Assembly: GCA_029844215.1 (NCBI GenBank) | Contig: CM056732.1 | Location: 51,321,007 to 51,385,006, forward strand | Source of the DNA: Przewalskia tangutica | Taxonomy: Eukaryota > Streptophyta > Magnoliopsida > Solanales > Solanaceae | Direction: 5' to 3' | DNA: 64,000 nt | Shown here: positions 45,993-57,354 of the stretch, in pieces | Position numbering within the stretch: position 1 is the stretch's first letter | Layout of the letters: every line of letters starts with the position of its first letter | Program-made: the position numbers and the translations under genes | The notes under the pieces: generated by a model | Database searches by the model: none | What the model was told of the DNA's origin: nothing | The model's input: only the letters and a program-made list of their open reading frames with translations

Positions 45993-47433
45993 ATCATCAC
46001 TGGTAACCGAGTCTCTTTCTACTGTCTCTACCCTGGTTTTTGCTCCATCATACATATAGAAGTAGTATCCCTTAGTTTCCTTTGGATACCCCACGAAGTA
46101 ACATTTCTCACTTCTGTATTCCAACTTATCAGTTAGCATCTTCTTAACATATGCAGGCACCCTGTGGTCTCACATGTTTAAGAGCTGGCTTCTTACCACA
46201 CTATATCTCATATGGCGTCTTTCAACTGATTTAGAAGGAACCCTGTTTAGAACATAAATTGAGGTTTGTATAGCATATCCCCAAAGGTATGTTGGTAAAG
46301 CTGAAAAGCTCATCATGGATCGCACCATATCCGGTTAGGTTTCTCCTCTCGGGAACACCATTCATTTCTAGTGTTCCAGGAGGTGTCCATTCTAAATGAA
46401 CTCCATGTAGCTTCAAGTAATCTAAAAATTATTTGTTTAAGTATTCACCTCCTCGATCAGATCGAAGAGTCTTGATACTTTTGTGAGTTGTTTCTCAACT
46501 TCAGACTTGTACTACTTAAATTTTTCGAAGGCATCAGATTTATGTTTCATAAGATACACATATCTATACTTTGTCAAGTCGTCAGTAAAAGTGATGAAGT
46601 AAGGAAAAACTCTTCTAGCTTGAGTCGAAAATGGTCTACATACGTCAGTATGTACCAACTCAAGCACCTCCTTGGCTCGCACACCTTTCCCAAAAAGGGA
46701 CTTGTTGGTCATCTTACCTTTCAAACAGGATTCACAATTACCATAAAACTCCAAGTCAAATGGTTTTAGGTAGTCAAGTTTCCTTAACCTTGCTATCCTT
46801 GTTTGATTTATATGACCAAGTCTACAATGCCAAAGGTAGGTAGAATTTCTATTACTTATTTTAGCTCATTTGTTTTGTACATTGAAAATTTCTCGACTAC
46901 AGTTTAGTGTATACAATCCATTCACAAGAGGCGCAATTCCATATATAACATCATTAAAAGACAATACCATACTGCCATTGAATATATATGAGGAAAAACT
47001 CTTCATGTCTAAAACTGGAATAGAAATGATATTCTAGTTAACGAGGGTACATAAAAACAATTGTTCAACACTAAATATTTGCCAGAAGGTAAATCTAATC
47101 TATAAGTTCCCGTGCTCAACATTAACTGGTGCTCCATTTCCAACGCGCAGGTCCACATCTCGGTCTACCTTCGCATTTGTCGGTTAGCCCCTGCACATTT
47201 GTACAAATGTGTGAGCCACAAGTGGTATCCAATACCCAGGAATGAGAGTTGTTAATAGATAGATTTATTTCAATTACAAACATACTTTGTCCATTAGAGG
47301 CTGAAACACCTGGTACATTCCCTCCTCTTGGAGCAGTGCAATCTTTATTCCAATGACCCTTCCTATTACAGTTGAGGAATACATCCTTGGCCGGGGTCAC
47401 TTTCTTCTTTTTCACCTTTCCCTTAGGCTTCAT
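45993..47433 (-). pseudogene. pol: Ty1/copia protease-integrase remnant
   Basis: On the minus strand 47433-47122 gives the CCHC-like NCNRKGHWNKDC (the first Cys of the knuckle is missing) and HSWVLDTTCGSHICTNVQGL, the protease site with D-T-T in place of D-T-G. Then 46754-46512 gives CESCLKGKM, ELVHTDVCRPF and FITFTDDLTKYRYVYLMKHK, the integrase zinc region and first catalytic Asp. At 46416-46231 WTPPGTLEMNGVPERRN marks the integrase region with the catalytic Glu. At 46160-46000 DKLEYRSEKCYFVGYPKETK is the end of integrase. RT and RNase H are missing, replaced by the LINE and beyond. The style is Tork/TAR-like; the lineage is tentative. Confidence 0.85.
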
Positions 47434-48102
47434 TGTTGAGGGCGCAGCGACATATTTGTTTTTCTTCTTCTGTCATTCCATACCTTTCGGTTTGGGATGA
47501 CTAGAGGAACTCACCATGAGCACAACTTTGCTCTTCGAAATTGAAGATTCAAAAGTCTTTAGTATATTATGCAACTCCAGCAGACTTGCTTTAGTTCCAT
47601 TCATGTTGTAGTTGATAATGAAACTCTCGAACGAACGGGGAAGTGAGTTTAGGATGAGCGTGGAAGAGACTCTATTGTGTAGCATTATTCCAATTGAGGC
47701 CAGCCTCTCTATCAACTCAATCATCTTCAGCACGTGCTGAGACACTTGATTCCCTTCAGTCATCTTACACTTGAAAAGCTATATTAACAGCTCATATTCC
47801 ATTGTCTGTGACTGAGAGTCATAGAGGATCTTCAAGTGTTCTAGCATTTTATTGGGGCTCATGTTCTCATGTTGCGTCTGTAATTCCATTGACATGGAAG
47901 ATAATATAACGCATTGTGCAGATGTTGCATCATCTTGATGTTTTTTATAGGCCACCTTATCAAATGCAGCATACTCAGCAGAGTCTTCCACAGGCACTGC
48001 GGGGAAAACCTTGTCCAATACATATTCAATTTTCTTTTTCCTTAGGACAGTCCTTAGATTCCTAAGTCAATCTAGATAATTCGGGTCGGTGAGTTTGTTC
48101 AT
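47434..48102 (-). pseudogene. gag: Ty1/copia gag remnant
   Basis: The start is the ATG at 48102, giving MNKLTDPNYLD followed by a stop where relatives have Trp. The frame continues with YVLDKVFPAVPVEDSAEYAA, SAQCVILSSMSMELQ and YDSQSQTMEYELLI, then another stop. A further piece at 47763-47473 gives HVLKMIELIERLASIGIMLH and ILNSLPRSFESFIINYNMNG, the UBN2-type gag domain of plant copia elements. It leads into the knuckle and protease region. It is clearly inactive in this copy. Confidence 0.85.
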
Positions 48103-49061
48103 TTATTTTAGCTTCTTTAGTGATAGACTCGACAATTTGAAGATTTGAAGAATTAGATAGACAGGGAAATACAATTAAAATTTATATCCTATTGTACATA
48201 TTCGTTTAGGCTAATTTAACATGGCCTTTTGTTTAATTAGCTCCCACTATTTTAGTATACTTCTACGGCCCCATGGTAGAATACGGACCAAGGTATATTT
48301 AAGGTCATAATGGGACAAGATCCAAAACTATGCTATATCCACGTTTGTTTTGGCCGATAACTTCAATAGCACATTTTGATAGGTTCTAAACCAATTGAAA
48401 ACTTATTTGCAACTCTTGGTTGAATAAATATATTTTATTTTAATCTTGCGTCCTTAGATTAGTCCGACACTTTGGCGCCAAGATTTGTCTAACCAAGTCA
48501 ACCCCATTACACGATTGCGTTTATGTATCTAAGTAAATTTGGTCTTTGTGAGCAGACACTTTGGTGTAAATACTCAAAAAAAAATTATCATCTACTTTTA
48601 CATTTAACATATATATGAAAGAGCCTGAGTCTTCATAGACTTAGAGTAAATGTTTTGGCATAAATACTCGTATCGCCGAAAAGGATTTTGCGCTCTAACA
48701 ATTATAATGGATGACACTTTTTAATATAGACTTGTATTCAAGTTTGGGGAACATTTTAGTTTTCGGGGATTTCAACCAAGATCAACATACATGTCATATC
48801 CAATAAGACATCCTATCATGCAATTTCCAAAACACATTTAGATGGAAAACCATCAACCCAATAGGCATGATAAAAGATGGTTTTAATCAACTACTGGGTG
48901 CCGCCTATCCAGAGAGTTATAGCGGACACTATCAATAACTGGGCGCTGCCTACCCAGACATTTACAGCGGACACTATGCTAAAAATTAAATGCACGCATT
49001 TAAAACACTTAGCATATATTCGTATATTATATAATAATATACAATTAATTATAATCATGGA
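48103..49061 (-). other. upstream region of the copia gag
   Basis: This has no coding potential. A diverged direct repeat at about 48890-48978 shows two units containing CTGGGYGCYGCCTA-CCAGA and TAGCGGACACTAT/CAGCGGACACTAT, 53 bases apart. It probably belongs to the 5' leader of the copia element, joining the segment at 49062-50006, but an intervening boundary cannot be excluded. Confidence 0.5.
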
Positions 49062-50006
49062 TAATTTGTCTAAACTCTAAATTCTATCTCTATGTCAAAC
49101 AGTCCCTAAACATTTTCTTATTTTAAGACAGATTTTCAGGATATTTCTGCAAACTTTCACAAATTACATTTTAGTCCCTCAATAATTTAAAAATTCAATT
49201 TGAACCCATTTAAATTCTGAAAATCCAATTTTTAAACTTTGTAAAATATTTTGTGTTTCAATTGCACGCAATTTCAGAATTTAAAATCTGATTTTCAAAA
49301 ACTTTATTTAATTACAGAATTGCCCGAAAGGACCAAATCAGTCTATTTAAAAAGTTTTAATTTCAGATTCTGAAACCTTTTAAACTTCATAATCAAAATC
49401 TGAAATATATAAAACCTCAGTTTCTGATTCCGGAAACAATTTTTTTTATAATATCCTTATCGGCGCCGCGGCCCTTAGGGTGGTGTCGCGGTGCCTCGGA
49501 GGCAGTGGCAATTTTTTTTTAATTTTAAGCTTTCGGGATGAACAGCGCCGCGGTGCTTTTGACGAACCCAGGCAGCGGCGCCGCCGTGAAACCCTAGCAG
49601 GAGCCGCGGTGTTCCATTACGGAGTCGTGGTGCCTCTGCCCTGCATCGCAAAATTGCATTCAAAACCCTAAAAGCGGTTCAGGTCGATTTGCGATTCAAC
49701 TTCGTACACCTTCACCATTAAACAACACGTTCATCGACCATCATCCAATCCCTTCTCGTTCTTCGTCTCAGTGCACCATGTTCGAAACGAACCGGTAACG
49801 CACATCAACTTAGAAGAGTTAGATCGGAATGACTTCCTCGATTACATCATTGTTCAATAGTTTAAGAGACAAGGACTATGCGTTCTTGAGGTTTAAGGTT
49901 TTAAAGCTTCTAAACGATATAAAATTAGATTTAAATAAATCCTAACCCATATTATCATTAACTACCGTTACATAATCATACAAAACAGCCCAGACTCTGA
50001 TACCAC
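49062..50006 (-). mobile_element. H2 leader with primer-binding site
   Basis: This is the second copy of the H1 segment, uninterrupted. It includes the GC-rich island near 49464-49620 and, at 49995-50005, minus-strand TGGTATCAGAG next to the LTR end. Positions 49878-49882 (ATGCG) are the empty equivalent of the A2 insertion site. The small open frames at 49475-49671 lie in the GC island and show no recognised domain. Confidence 0.7.
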
Positions 50007-51298
50007 TGAAGGGTTTTGTCGGATTCGTGTACGCAGCGAAATTTGAAAATTTATGTTTCAAACTCGATAGACTCGAATGACCGTAGGATGAATATGTAAT
50101 GATATAAACATACAAACACGTTGTTAATCGTAATACTTGACGAAAACTTACGCTTGTATAACTGAATCTTCAATGTGTACCGAGGGGAGCACGCAATAGT
50201 TCCTCGATTGCAAGTTCTGAAAACTCCGATGTAATTTACTCTTTCGTAAAGCTAGGAAATCCGACAGAGTTTTGAGATAGAATAATCTTAATGAATTAAG
50301 TGTGTAAAAATAATGATAGACCCTCTATTTATAGCTGTGAAATGCAGCTAGGGTTCCCATGTGGGCCAGGCCCAGAAATCAAGACAAGGTGGGCCAGTCG
50401 GGCTGCCCATTGGACTGGCAGCACCGCGACCCTTGGTCTCATGCGCTGCGGCCCTAGTCCAATTTTGCCTCGTCTCCGATTTTCAATTCAATCTCGATTT
50501 AATTAAATAATCATTATTCATTCAAATGTCTCGATCATAAATCGAACATTTATATTCTCTCTCATTACATCCTTAGATCGACGGAACAATTGACTTATGT
50601 TACCCTACAGGTCTTCACATATCGACACTAATTACATTAGGGTCTACACGGAACTCCTAGACGGCGTCGGAAGACGAACTCAATATGTGAAGTATAGTTA
50701 CATGAATCCTGTAAACAGAACCTGTACGTGGGAAGATAAAATCCTTTCATTCACGACACACTCGATCAAGCTTAGGATCTACCAAGTTTCTATCCAAATG
50801 GTTGATCATTATATATCATCTATATTAGCTGACAATAAGACCATATCATAGATATGTCTACTGCGTTTTCCAACGACTTAGTCAACCTAATACCATATGA
50901 GAATCTGAGTGTTCTCTCAAAGATACATTCGAGGAATGAATCCTAATATTGGCTCAACTACCACTTTTAATCCACTTCGTAATATACCCAATACAAGTCG
51001 CGTCTCAACCTATATGACATTTGAGCTTAGGACAGGATCAAAGTACATTACTCTGTAGACAAGGTGCGTATCGACCTCAAGTCTAAGGACTTCTATCTCT
51101 CACGCGCTGATCATACTTTAGACATTGTATAACAAACAGTATATGAGCTGGGTATACCAATATTTCCCAAGTATCCACGTCCATCATGAGTTACCATAAC
51201 TCGTAGCAGGTGATACATACTACATCCTCTAAGGATATGATGCAGACCACATGTCGACTTATCACATATCATCGATATTCCTATTTCGATGATCATTT
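50007..51298 (-). repeat. H2 5' LTR (right end not seen)
   Basis: It begins TGAAGGGTTTTGTCGG, i.e. the LTR ends CAAAACCCTTCA on the minus strand. A TATA box (minus TATAAATA) is at 50326-50333, close to the start of the divergence from H1. From 50380 there is no counterpart in the window. Element E is inserted at 51299, so the true LTR end is unknown. Confidence 0.6.
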
Positions 51299-51690
51299 TG
51301 TCACGACCCGTTCCGGGGCCCGTGACTGGTGCCTTACCCGGGCACCCAAGTAGTCATACATCAGAGTAATCAGCGGAACATAAAAACAAAACATGAAACA
51401 AATGTGAAAAGAGACACATTTTACCTGAGAGAAAATCGCCTTTCGGCATATATATATAATTACAAAGTTGAACAGTTTAATCCTTTTTACAAACCCTGCC
51501 CACAACAGTACTACAGACCTCTAAGAGTGTAACGACAACTATGGCGGGACAGGGCCCCACCATACCCCTGAATGTACAAGAACCTACAGACTCAGGGTAA
51601 CATACCAAAAGATAAGCCTCCGGAGAAACGGAGCTTCCCAAAACGCTGATTTGTGATCCTAGAAGCGAGGATCGTCAACCGATGTACCTC
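51299..51690 (-). repeat. E 3' LTR, first segment
   Basis: It begins TGTCACGACCCGTTCC and carries the conserved GTGACTGGTGCCTTACC zone. It stops at ACCTC (51686-51690), the duplication made by F. Confidence 0.88.
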
Positions 51691-52113
51691 TGTTATACCC
51701 CGTATTTCCAGAGTATGTACGTAAGGACGTACGTAGAGAATTTGAGCCTTAAAGTTAGGCATTGGTTCGAAATTTGGGCACAAGTGCCGAATAGAGTCAT
51801 TTTCCGAAACGCTTCCACGAGCTACGTGGGAAAATTCGCTATGTCATTTATATTTTTGCGGATTTTTCCGAGAGACGAAACATTTTGGACCAACGGGAGG
51901 GTGACATGTCACCCTCACATCGAAGCTAGCGGCAACCCGGACGAATTGGTCACGTTTTCAAGGCCAATTGGCTCCTTGTTTTGGCCTTGTTTTGTGGCTT
52001 GTTTGGTGCCATGTTTTGTGCCTTGTTTTGTGGTGTAGGGGTTAGGGTGCACTTGGCTTGATCAAGGCCTTACACTTGCCTTGCACTTGGCTTGATCAAG
52101 GCCGTTGGTTTCC

Positions 52114-52121
52114 TATAAATA
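52114..52121 (+). promoter_or_regulatory. F 5' LTR TATA box
   Basis: TATAAATA lies in the context CCTATAAATACCC, about 420 bases into the LTR and just downstream of two CTTGATCAAGGCC repeats. Confidence 0.65.
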
Positions 52122-53379
52122 CCCTCCTCGTGAAGACTTATTCATTCACTCCTCACTTTGTCTAAGTCTTGAAATCCTCCCTCTCCCTTGTTGTTGCTCT
52201 CGCCCAACTCCCTCTCCCCCTTAGAAAGGCCCTCGCCGAGAACACCCCTCCCTGCCTAGTTGTGCTAGCCTAGCCTACCCCTTGGTAGAAAGTTGTCTTC
52301 CAAGTATTGTTATAATGCCCAAAATACCTTAGCCTTGTACCTAGTAGTATTCCAAAGATACCTCTATACGTAGAGCCTAAATACTACCTTTGTCCCTTTA
52401 GTCTCAAACCGAAACCCAAGGAAATCTTCATTGATTGATTGAAGTATTTAAGTAGAAGTTGGTTAGAACTTAGGGTTGTTTGGAGCGGGATGGAGCACCG
52501 GAGTCGAGCTAAACGTTGCTAAGGATCGACATTTAACTTGGATAATTATGGGCTTATCGAGGTAATTATCTTGTCCTCTATTTGTAATTGGAAATTACAT
52601 GTTGTTAGAATATATAGTTGAAGTATACTATATATAGAACTAAGCTTAATCATGCAATGTCTTTTGACTTAAGCCTGAAGAATAAAGAACAGAACTGAAC
52701 TGTATTTACATAGGACTGTATTGCAGTAGACTTGTGTAGTATTACTGAGTAGAATTGTACACGTCCGGTTAGACGTGTAAAACCCCCCCCCGGTTGGCTT
52801 GGTAGCCTCGATAGAGGAGAGATTTCTGTTGTTGCGGGAGGTCTTTAATTTTCTGTAGAGAAATGGAACCTTGTGTTTTGAAGTTAATAGCGTTTGTGAC
52901 CTTTTAGGTGAAAGTACTAAGAGTAGCGTATTCTACTGAGGAGTGGAAAGGTCTAGCAAGGTTGTAGTACTTGGAGCATTTTGCTTATTGTCGATACTGT
53001 CGCGAGGTATGTGAACCTCTTCATATCTCTTCTAGCATGATATGTGTGAACTATGTAGTACGGTGACGCGTACGTGTTAATCGTGTTTGATTGTTTTTAA
53101 AACATAAAGTGTTATAACGGCTTTATGGGAAGTTAGTTATAACAGCTTTATGTAGGTAAGAAAATACTTTGTGGTTTTAAAAGGTAACTGATGTGAATTA
53201 TAACTGGCTTGTTATAATAAAGAACTTGATGTATTTCAAAAGATTTATAAATCGTTTTGAAGGGAGAGTAATACTTGGTTTTTGAAAACTTAAGAGTTAT
53301 ACTAGCTTTATGGGAAGTTAGGTATAACGGCTTAAGAATGTTTTACTGATTTCGGAAATCAGAATGTGTATCGCCAAAC

Positions 53380-53545
53380 CACTGCAGCGTTAATAAAGGA
53401 AAATGTACTGACTAATGAGTTGTATTATTAAAACCAGTAGAAACCTCCATCTGCATAGAAACTAAGATGAGACAAAATGATATTACATTTTCTAGGTCAT
53501 GGCTGCTGTAGTAAGATTATTATAAACAAGAATAACCTATTCACA
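53380..53545 (+). repeat. shared LTR cassette (F 5' LTR copy)
   Basis: It contains 'gaaacctccatctgcataga' and the surrounding block found in A1, A2 and E. A second F copy lies at 58640-58790 in the 3' LTR. Confidence 0.65.
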
Positions 53546-53901
53546 CATAAGACTTATGTTACTCAAATGTTTTAAAAGAGATTAAGACTATGAGTTATGA
53601 AACCTTTCTAAAATAAGTGACTTGAGCATTTGAATTTAGGCAAACTTGAACGTTTGGAAAATAATGTTGTTACTTGATTTTACAAAAGGGGAAGCATTTT
53701 GTTTACTTAAAAAGATAGTCACTATTGTTATACTACGGGTATTGTGTGACTTATGTGAAAGAAACGGATCTTTTAAAAAGAGTTAATGTATGTAACACTT
53801 TAGGGTTAAAACCTGGGTTCTTTGAGTTGTGTATAACGTGCCTATGCTTGTTGTTGTAAAACTTGCCTACGTTTGCGTATGATAGACTTGTTGTGCAAGG
53901 A

Positions 53902-54110
53902 ATGTATTTCACTCGACTACCGGTTCATCCGGGAATGTATTTCACTCGACTACCGGTTCATCCGGGAATGTATTTCACTCGACTACCGGTTCATCCGGGA
54001 ATGTATTTCACTCGACTACCGGTTCATCCGGGAATGTATTTCACTCGACTACGGCTCATCCGAATGTATTTCACTCGACTCCGTTCATCCGGAATGTATT
54101 CCACGTTTCT
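53902..54110. repeat. 33-bp tandem repeat in F 5' LTR
   Basis: Four perfect units and a partial fifth, each with 'atgtatttcactcgactacc' plus GGTTCATCCGGGA, have exact period 33 from 53902; degenerate units follow. Because 33 is a multiple of three, an open frame with an 11-residue repeat runs through it; this is not taken as a gene. Confidence 0.92.
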
Positions 54111-54738
54111 ATACTTGGTCCATGAGATGGGCGAGACATGTTAGACGTATCACGATTGTACCTAGATCGCCGGTGAGGAAGGAGTTCCACGGGCATGAGG
54201 GATGACTTGAGGGCGTGAGACCCTGACTTGATATAACTGTTATGTGTTGGGTACTGTAGTTTGGCTATCATACATGTCTCCTGCTTTGTATAGACTGGTA
54301 TGATTTCATTTCTGATTTTTCTGCTTTCACATACTTGGTACTGTTATCGACCTCCTTGAAGCTGCGTTCATCGCCGCAGTAAGTACATCGGCCGTGGATC
54401 CTCGCCATAGGATCACGATTGCGCATTAGGAAGCTCCGTTTTCTCCGAGGCTTATCTTTTGGTATGTGTTCCCGAGTTGTAGGTTCTTGTACATTCGTGG
54501 TATGGCGGGGCCTGTCCGTCATAGTCGTTGTAAATCTTAAGTGCATAATGCTGTTGTGGCGGGGTTGTAAAAGGATTAAACTGCCGGGTTTTATGTATAT
54601 CTTGAAAGCAATTTTGGTTGCTTTGTTTATTTATTATATCTCTTGTTTCATGACTCATGTTTTATTTTCCGCTGGTTTTCTCGATGTTGTATCACTAGGG
54701 TGCGGGGTAAGGCACGATCCGGGCAGTCGGGTGTGACA

Positions 54739-54933
54739 TAGTGGTATCGAGCGATTAATCCTCGAAAAGTGTCTGACCGTGTCTAGTAGAGTCTTGATTA
54801 TCGGTGTGTTGTGCACCACATCTATAATCGAGGCTATAGGACATTTAGGATTGGTTTCCATTCTTCTCATTACGAGATCGTGCCTTAGAGGCATGTTGTA
54901 AGTTGGACCCTCGACGTATCTCGTTTTACGATT
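54739..54933 (+). other. F primer-binding site and leader
   Basis: TGGTATCGAGC at 54742-54752 shows the same one-base gap relative to the initiator tRNA-Met site as in A2. The leader matches those of A2, A1 and G. Confidence 0.75.
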
Positions 54934-56060
54934 ATGCCTCGCAAGAGCAACGAGCCAGAGGAAAAGCGGTGAGGAGCCGCTAGTGAGATCTGAGAGGAGT
55001 TCGGCGCGAGCGTCGATTACACGAGATAGTGCTTGACGGCTAGTTTTTGCGCGCCCAAGGCCAGAGTTGAGCGCAGCGATGGCTGCTGAGACCACGATCC
55101 ACTGAGCCTCCACCCACGGCCTAGAGGCGAGAGATGGGAAATGCAGAGATAGCCCGATTATTTGCGAGATAGTAGCGGGCGAGGTAATTTGGACAGCGAT
55201 TCCGTTCAGCCGCGCGTAGTTCACCGGCGAGATAGTTTGAGGCTTCGGACTTTCGAGTTAGCGCCAGAGTTTTACTGGTGAGGCTCGAGATGATCCGCAG
55301 GAGTTCATCCGGCGATTCTGCCGATCATGCGGGTGATCAAGGCTTCGAGACCGAGTCTGTGACCTTTGGTTCGCGTCGGTGCGTGATACATGATCGATTG
55401 GTTTGATTCGTGGGAGCTTTCGGGAGAGCATGCACCTCCAGTATGGGATGAGTTTTCGGGCTTTCTCACGCACTTCTTGCCTCCGCGGATGAGGAGGGCA
55501 CGGGACAGATTTTGTTAATGCGAGGAGAGGCGCGCGTCGGGAGTACAATGTCGAGTTCGATTCTTTGGCTCGATATGTCCTGCGCTAGTTGCGGATATGG
55601 AGGATAGGGTGCATCGCTACGCCACGGCTAGATGATTATATGGTGAGTCTTGTGCGGGTGTTTCTCTTCATGGGCATGGACATTGCCGCACGCAGCTCAT
55701 GCACCAGGATGCGAGGCACGGAGAGGTCGACGGAATGACCGAGATCAGCGAAGAGGCGAGCGATAGGGTCTTTTGGCGACCGAGGCGGACCGCCTCGGCC
55801 GAGCTGGTTATGTGCCTCGCCCGATGCTGAGTGGTCCTCGCGATGCCCTTGGGCGTTCGTATTCGGGGCTGGTCGAGCTCGGGCTTCGTTTCTGAGGTTA
55901 CGTAAGTTCTAGCAGCGGATTCATGTCCCCTCAGTGTGCACGATGTGGCGGCGTCGTCGGGAATGTCGTCTATTTCGGTGCTTGTTTCACTGCGGCCGTC
56001 GAGCCATGTGACGAGCGTGCTTATAGGAGGTTGAGCGTGCGACTCGACGCCCGGGATCGA
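54934..56060 (+). pseudogene. gag: F gag remnant
   Basis: The start is the ATG at 54934, giving MPRKSNEPEEKR and then a stop. Pieces in other frames include DDPQEFIR near 55296, IDWFDSWELSGEHAPPVWDE with FLTHFLPPRMRRAR near 55393-55500, and EYNVEFDSLARYV near 55550. The zinc-knuckle zone (about 55936-56010) keeps QCARCGG and scattered Cys/His but not in one frame. It is the same gag as in A1, A2 and G, and the most heavily frameshifted of them. No protease or RT follows. Confidence 0.75.
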
Positions 56061-56469
56061 TGGTTGGTTCATCGCCTACGATTATCGCCTGCGGGCCTAT
56101 GATTAGAGTGGGCGGTAGCCGGTATATCCTTAACCCTCTAGAGTTTTGGTATCTGATATGATGATCTCATTATTATGTGTTATGTCTGAATAGCGTCGTG
56201 TTAATTGTGAGTTAGAAAACATGGTTAGTTGGGAGGATAAGTATGGGGGCATGGTAAGTGTGAACCCTAGACTATGTCACGATTGAGACCTTAGAGGTAA
56301 GGTCGTCTTGGGTAAAAGATTCATTTTATGTTTGACCCTTATCGAGTCGTGTATACGTGGGATTTAGTTGTGTGATAAGTCCTTGGGTAGTGTGAGATGG
56401 AAGTGGTAGCTTTCATGATGTGAATTAGTAAGATGGTTCCGGATCGGGGAACAAGAGGTTGGCGCGGTT

Positions 56470-56700
56470 GGGGGTCGGGTTGAGGACCATTTGCGGGTCA
56501 ACCCGTAACCCGGTTTGGGGTGGGTCGGTTAAGGTGGTCCCGCCAGGTGGTAGGGTCACGAGGGTGCTAGGCCCGAGTTTAGACGACCATCGTATGAGTT
56601 TGTGGATGGGTTCGACCAGAATCGTTCGTGAAGGCCGGGAATGGCCTTAGGGGATATTACGGCTAGTAAGATGACCAAGTTTTGAGGTGGTGACTCCAAA
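56470..56700 (+). other. F copy of the conserved post-gag segment
   Basis: It contains 'gtggtagggtcacgagggtg', 'tcgtatgagtttgtggatgg' and ASKMTKF followed by a stop. Its position relative to gag and the polypurine tract is the same as in A1, A2, C and E. Confidence 0.68.
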
Positions 56701-56869
56701 GTTTTGGAAACTGAAGCGATGACTGAAGTGTGGTACGTACTAGAAGTGTTCAAGTGTTCGTGAAGGGCACGACGAGTAAGGAAGGATGAGTACGTGTGTT
56801 ATTTTCGTGGCCAAGCTGTGGCGTTGGCAATTTGTTAGAAGAGCTTCATCGATATCCGTCTTGAGAAGG

Positions 56870-56904
56870 AACATTCGGGACGAATGTTTCTAAGGAGGGG
56901 AGAA
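56870..56904 (+). other. F palindrome and polypurine tract
   Basis: AACATTCG-GGA-CGAATGTT at 56870-56888 is followed by TAAGGAGGGGAGAA, which abuts the LTR start at 56905. Confidence 0.9.
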
Positions 56905-57346
56905 TGTTATACCCCGTATTTCCAGAGTATGTACGTAAGGACGTACGTAGAGAATTTGAGCCTTAAAGTTAGGCATTGGTTCGAAATTTGGGCACAAGTG
57001 CCGAATAGAGTCATTTTCCGACGAAACGTTTCCACAGCTTACGTAGGGAAAATTCCGGCTATGTCATTTATTATTTTTGCGGATTTTTCCGAGAGACGAA
57101 ACATTTTGGACCAACGGGAGGGTGACATGTGTCACCCTCACATTAAGCTAGCGCAACCCGGGACGAATTGGTCACGTTTTCAAGGCCAATTGGCTCCTTG
57201 TTTTGGCCTTGTTTTGGCCTTGTTTTGTGGCTTGTTTGGTGCCATGTTTTGTGCCTTGTTTTGTGGTGTAGGGGTTAGGGTGCACTTGGCTTGATCAAGG
57301 CCTTACACTTGCCTTGCACTTGGCTTGATCAAGGCCATTGGTTTCC

Positions 57347-57354
57347 TATAAATA
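57347..57354 (+). promoter_or_regulatory. F 3' LTR TATA box
   Basis: TATAAATA is in the same context as in the 5' LTR. Confidence 0.55.

Larger units (their letters stand above)
51691..54738 (+). repeat. F 5' LTR
   Basis: It starts TGTTATACCCCGTATTTCC and ends GTGTGACA. TATAAATA is at 52114-52121. A short direct repeat of CTTGATCAAGGCC lies upstream of the TATA box, and the 33-bp array near 53900. Confidence 0.92.

Noticed and set aside
49475..49671. Short open frames in the GC-rich island of H2 (and 33926-34114 in H1)
   Set aside because: The island is GC-rich and thus stop-poor on both strands. The products have no recognisable domain and differ between the two copies.
50597..50851. 84-residue open frame
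   Set aside because: It lies in the H2 LTR, has no recognised domain and no counterpart, and open frames of this size occur by chance here.
53863..54205. Two overlapping open frames with 11-residue repeats (MYFTRLPVHPG and ECISLDYRFIR types)
   Set aside because: They are produced by the 33-bp LTR minisatellite read in two frames, the period being a multiple of three. There is no start context and no conserved counterpart in the other F LTR.
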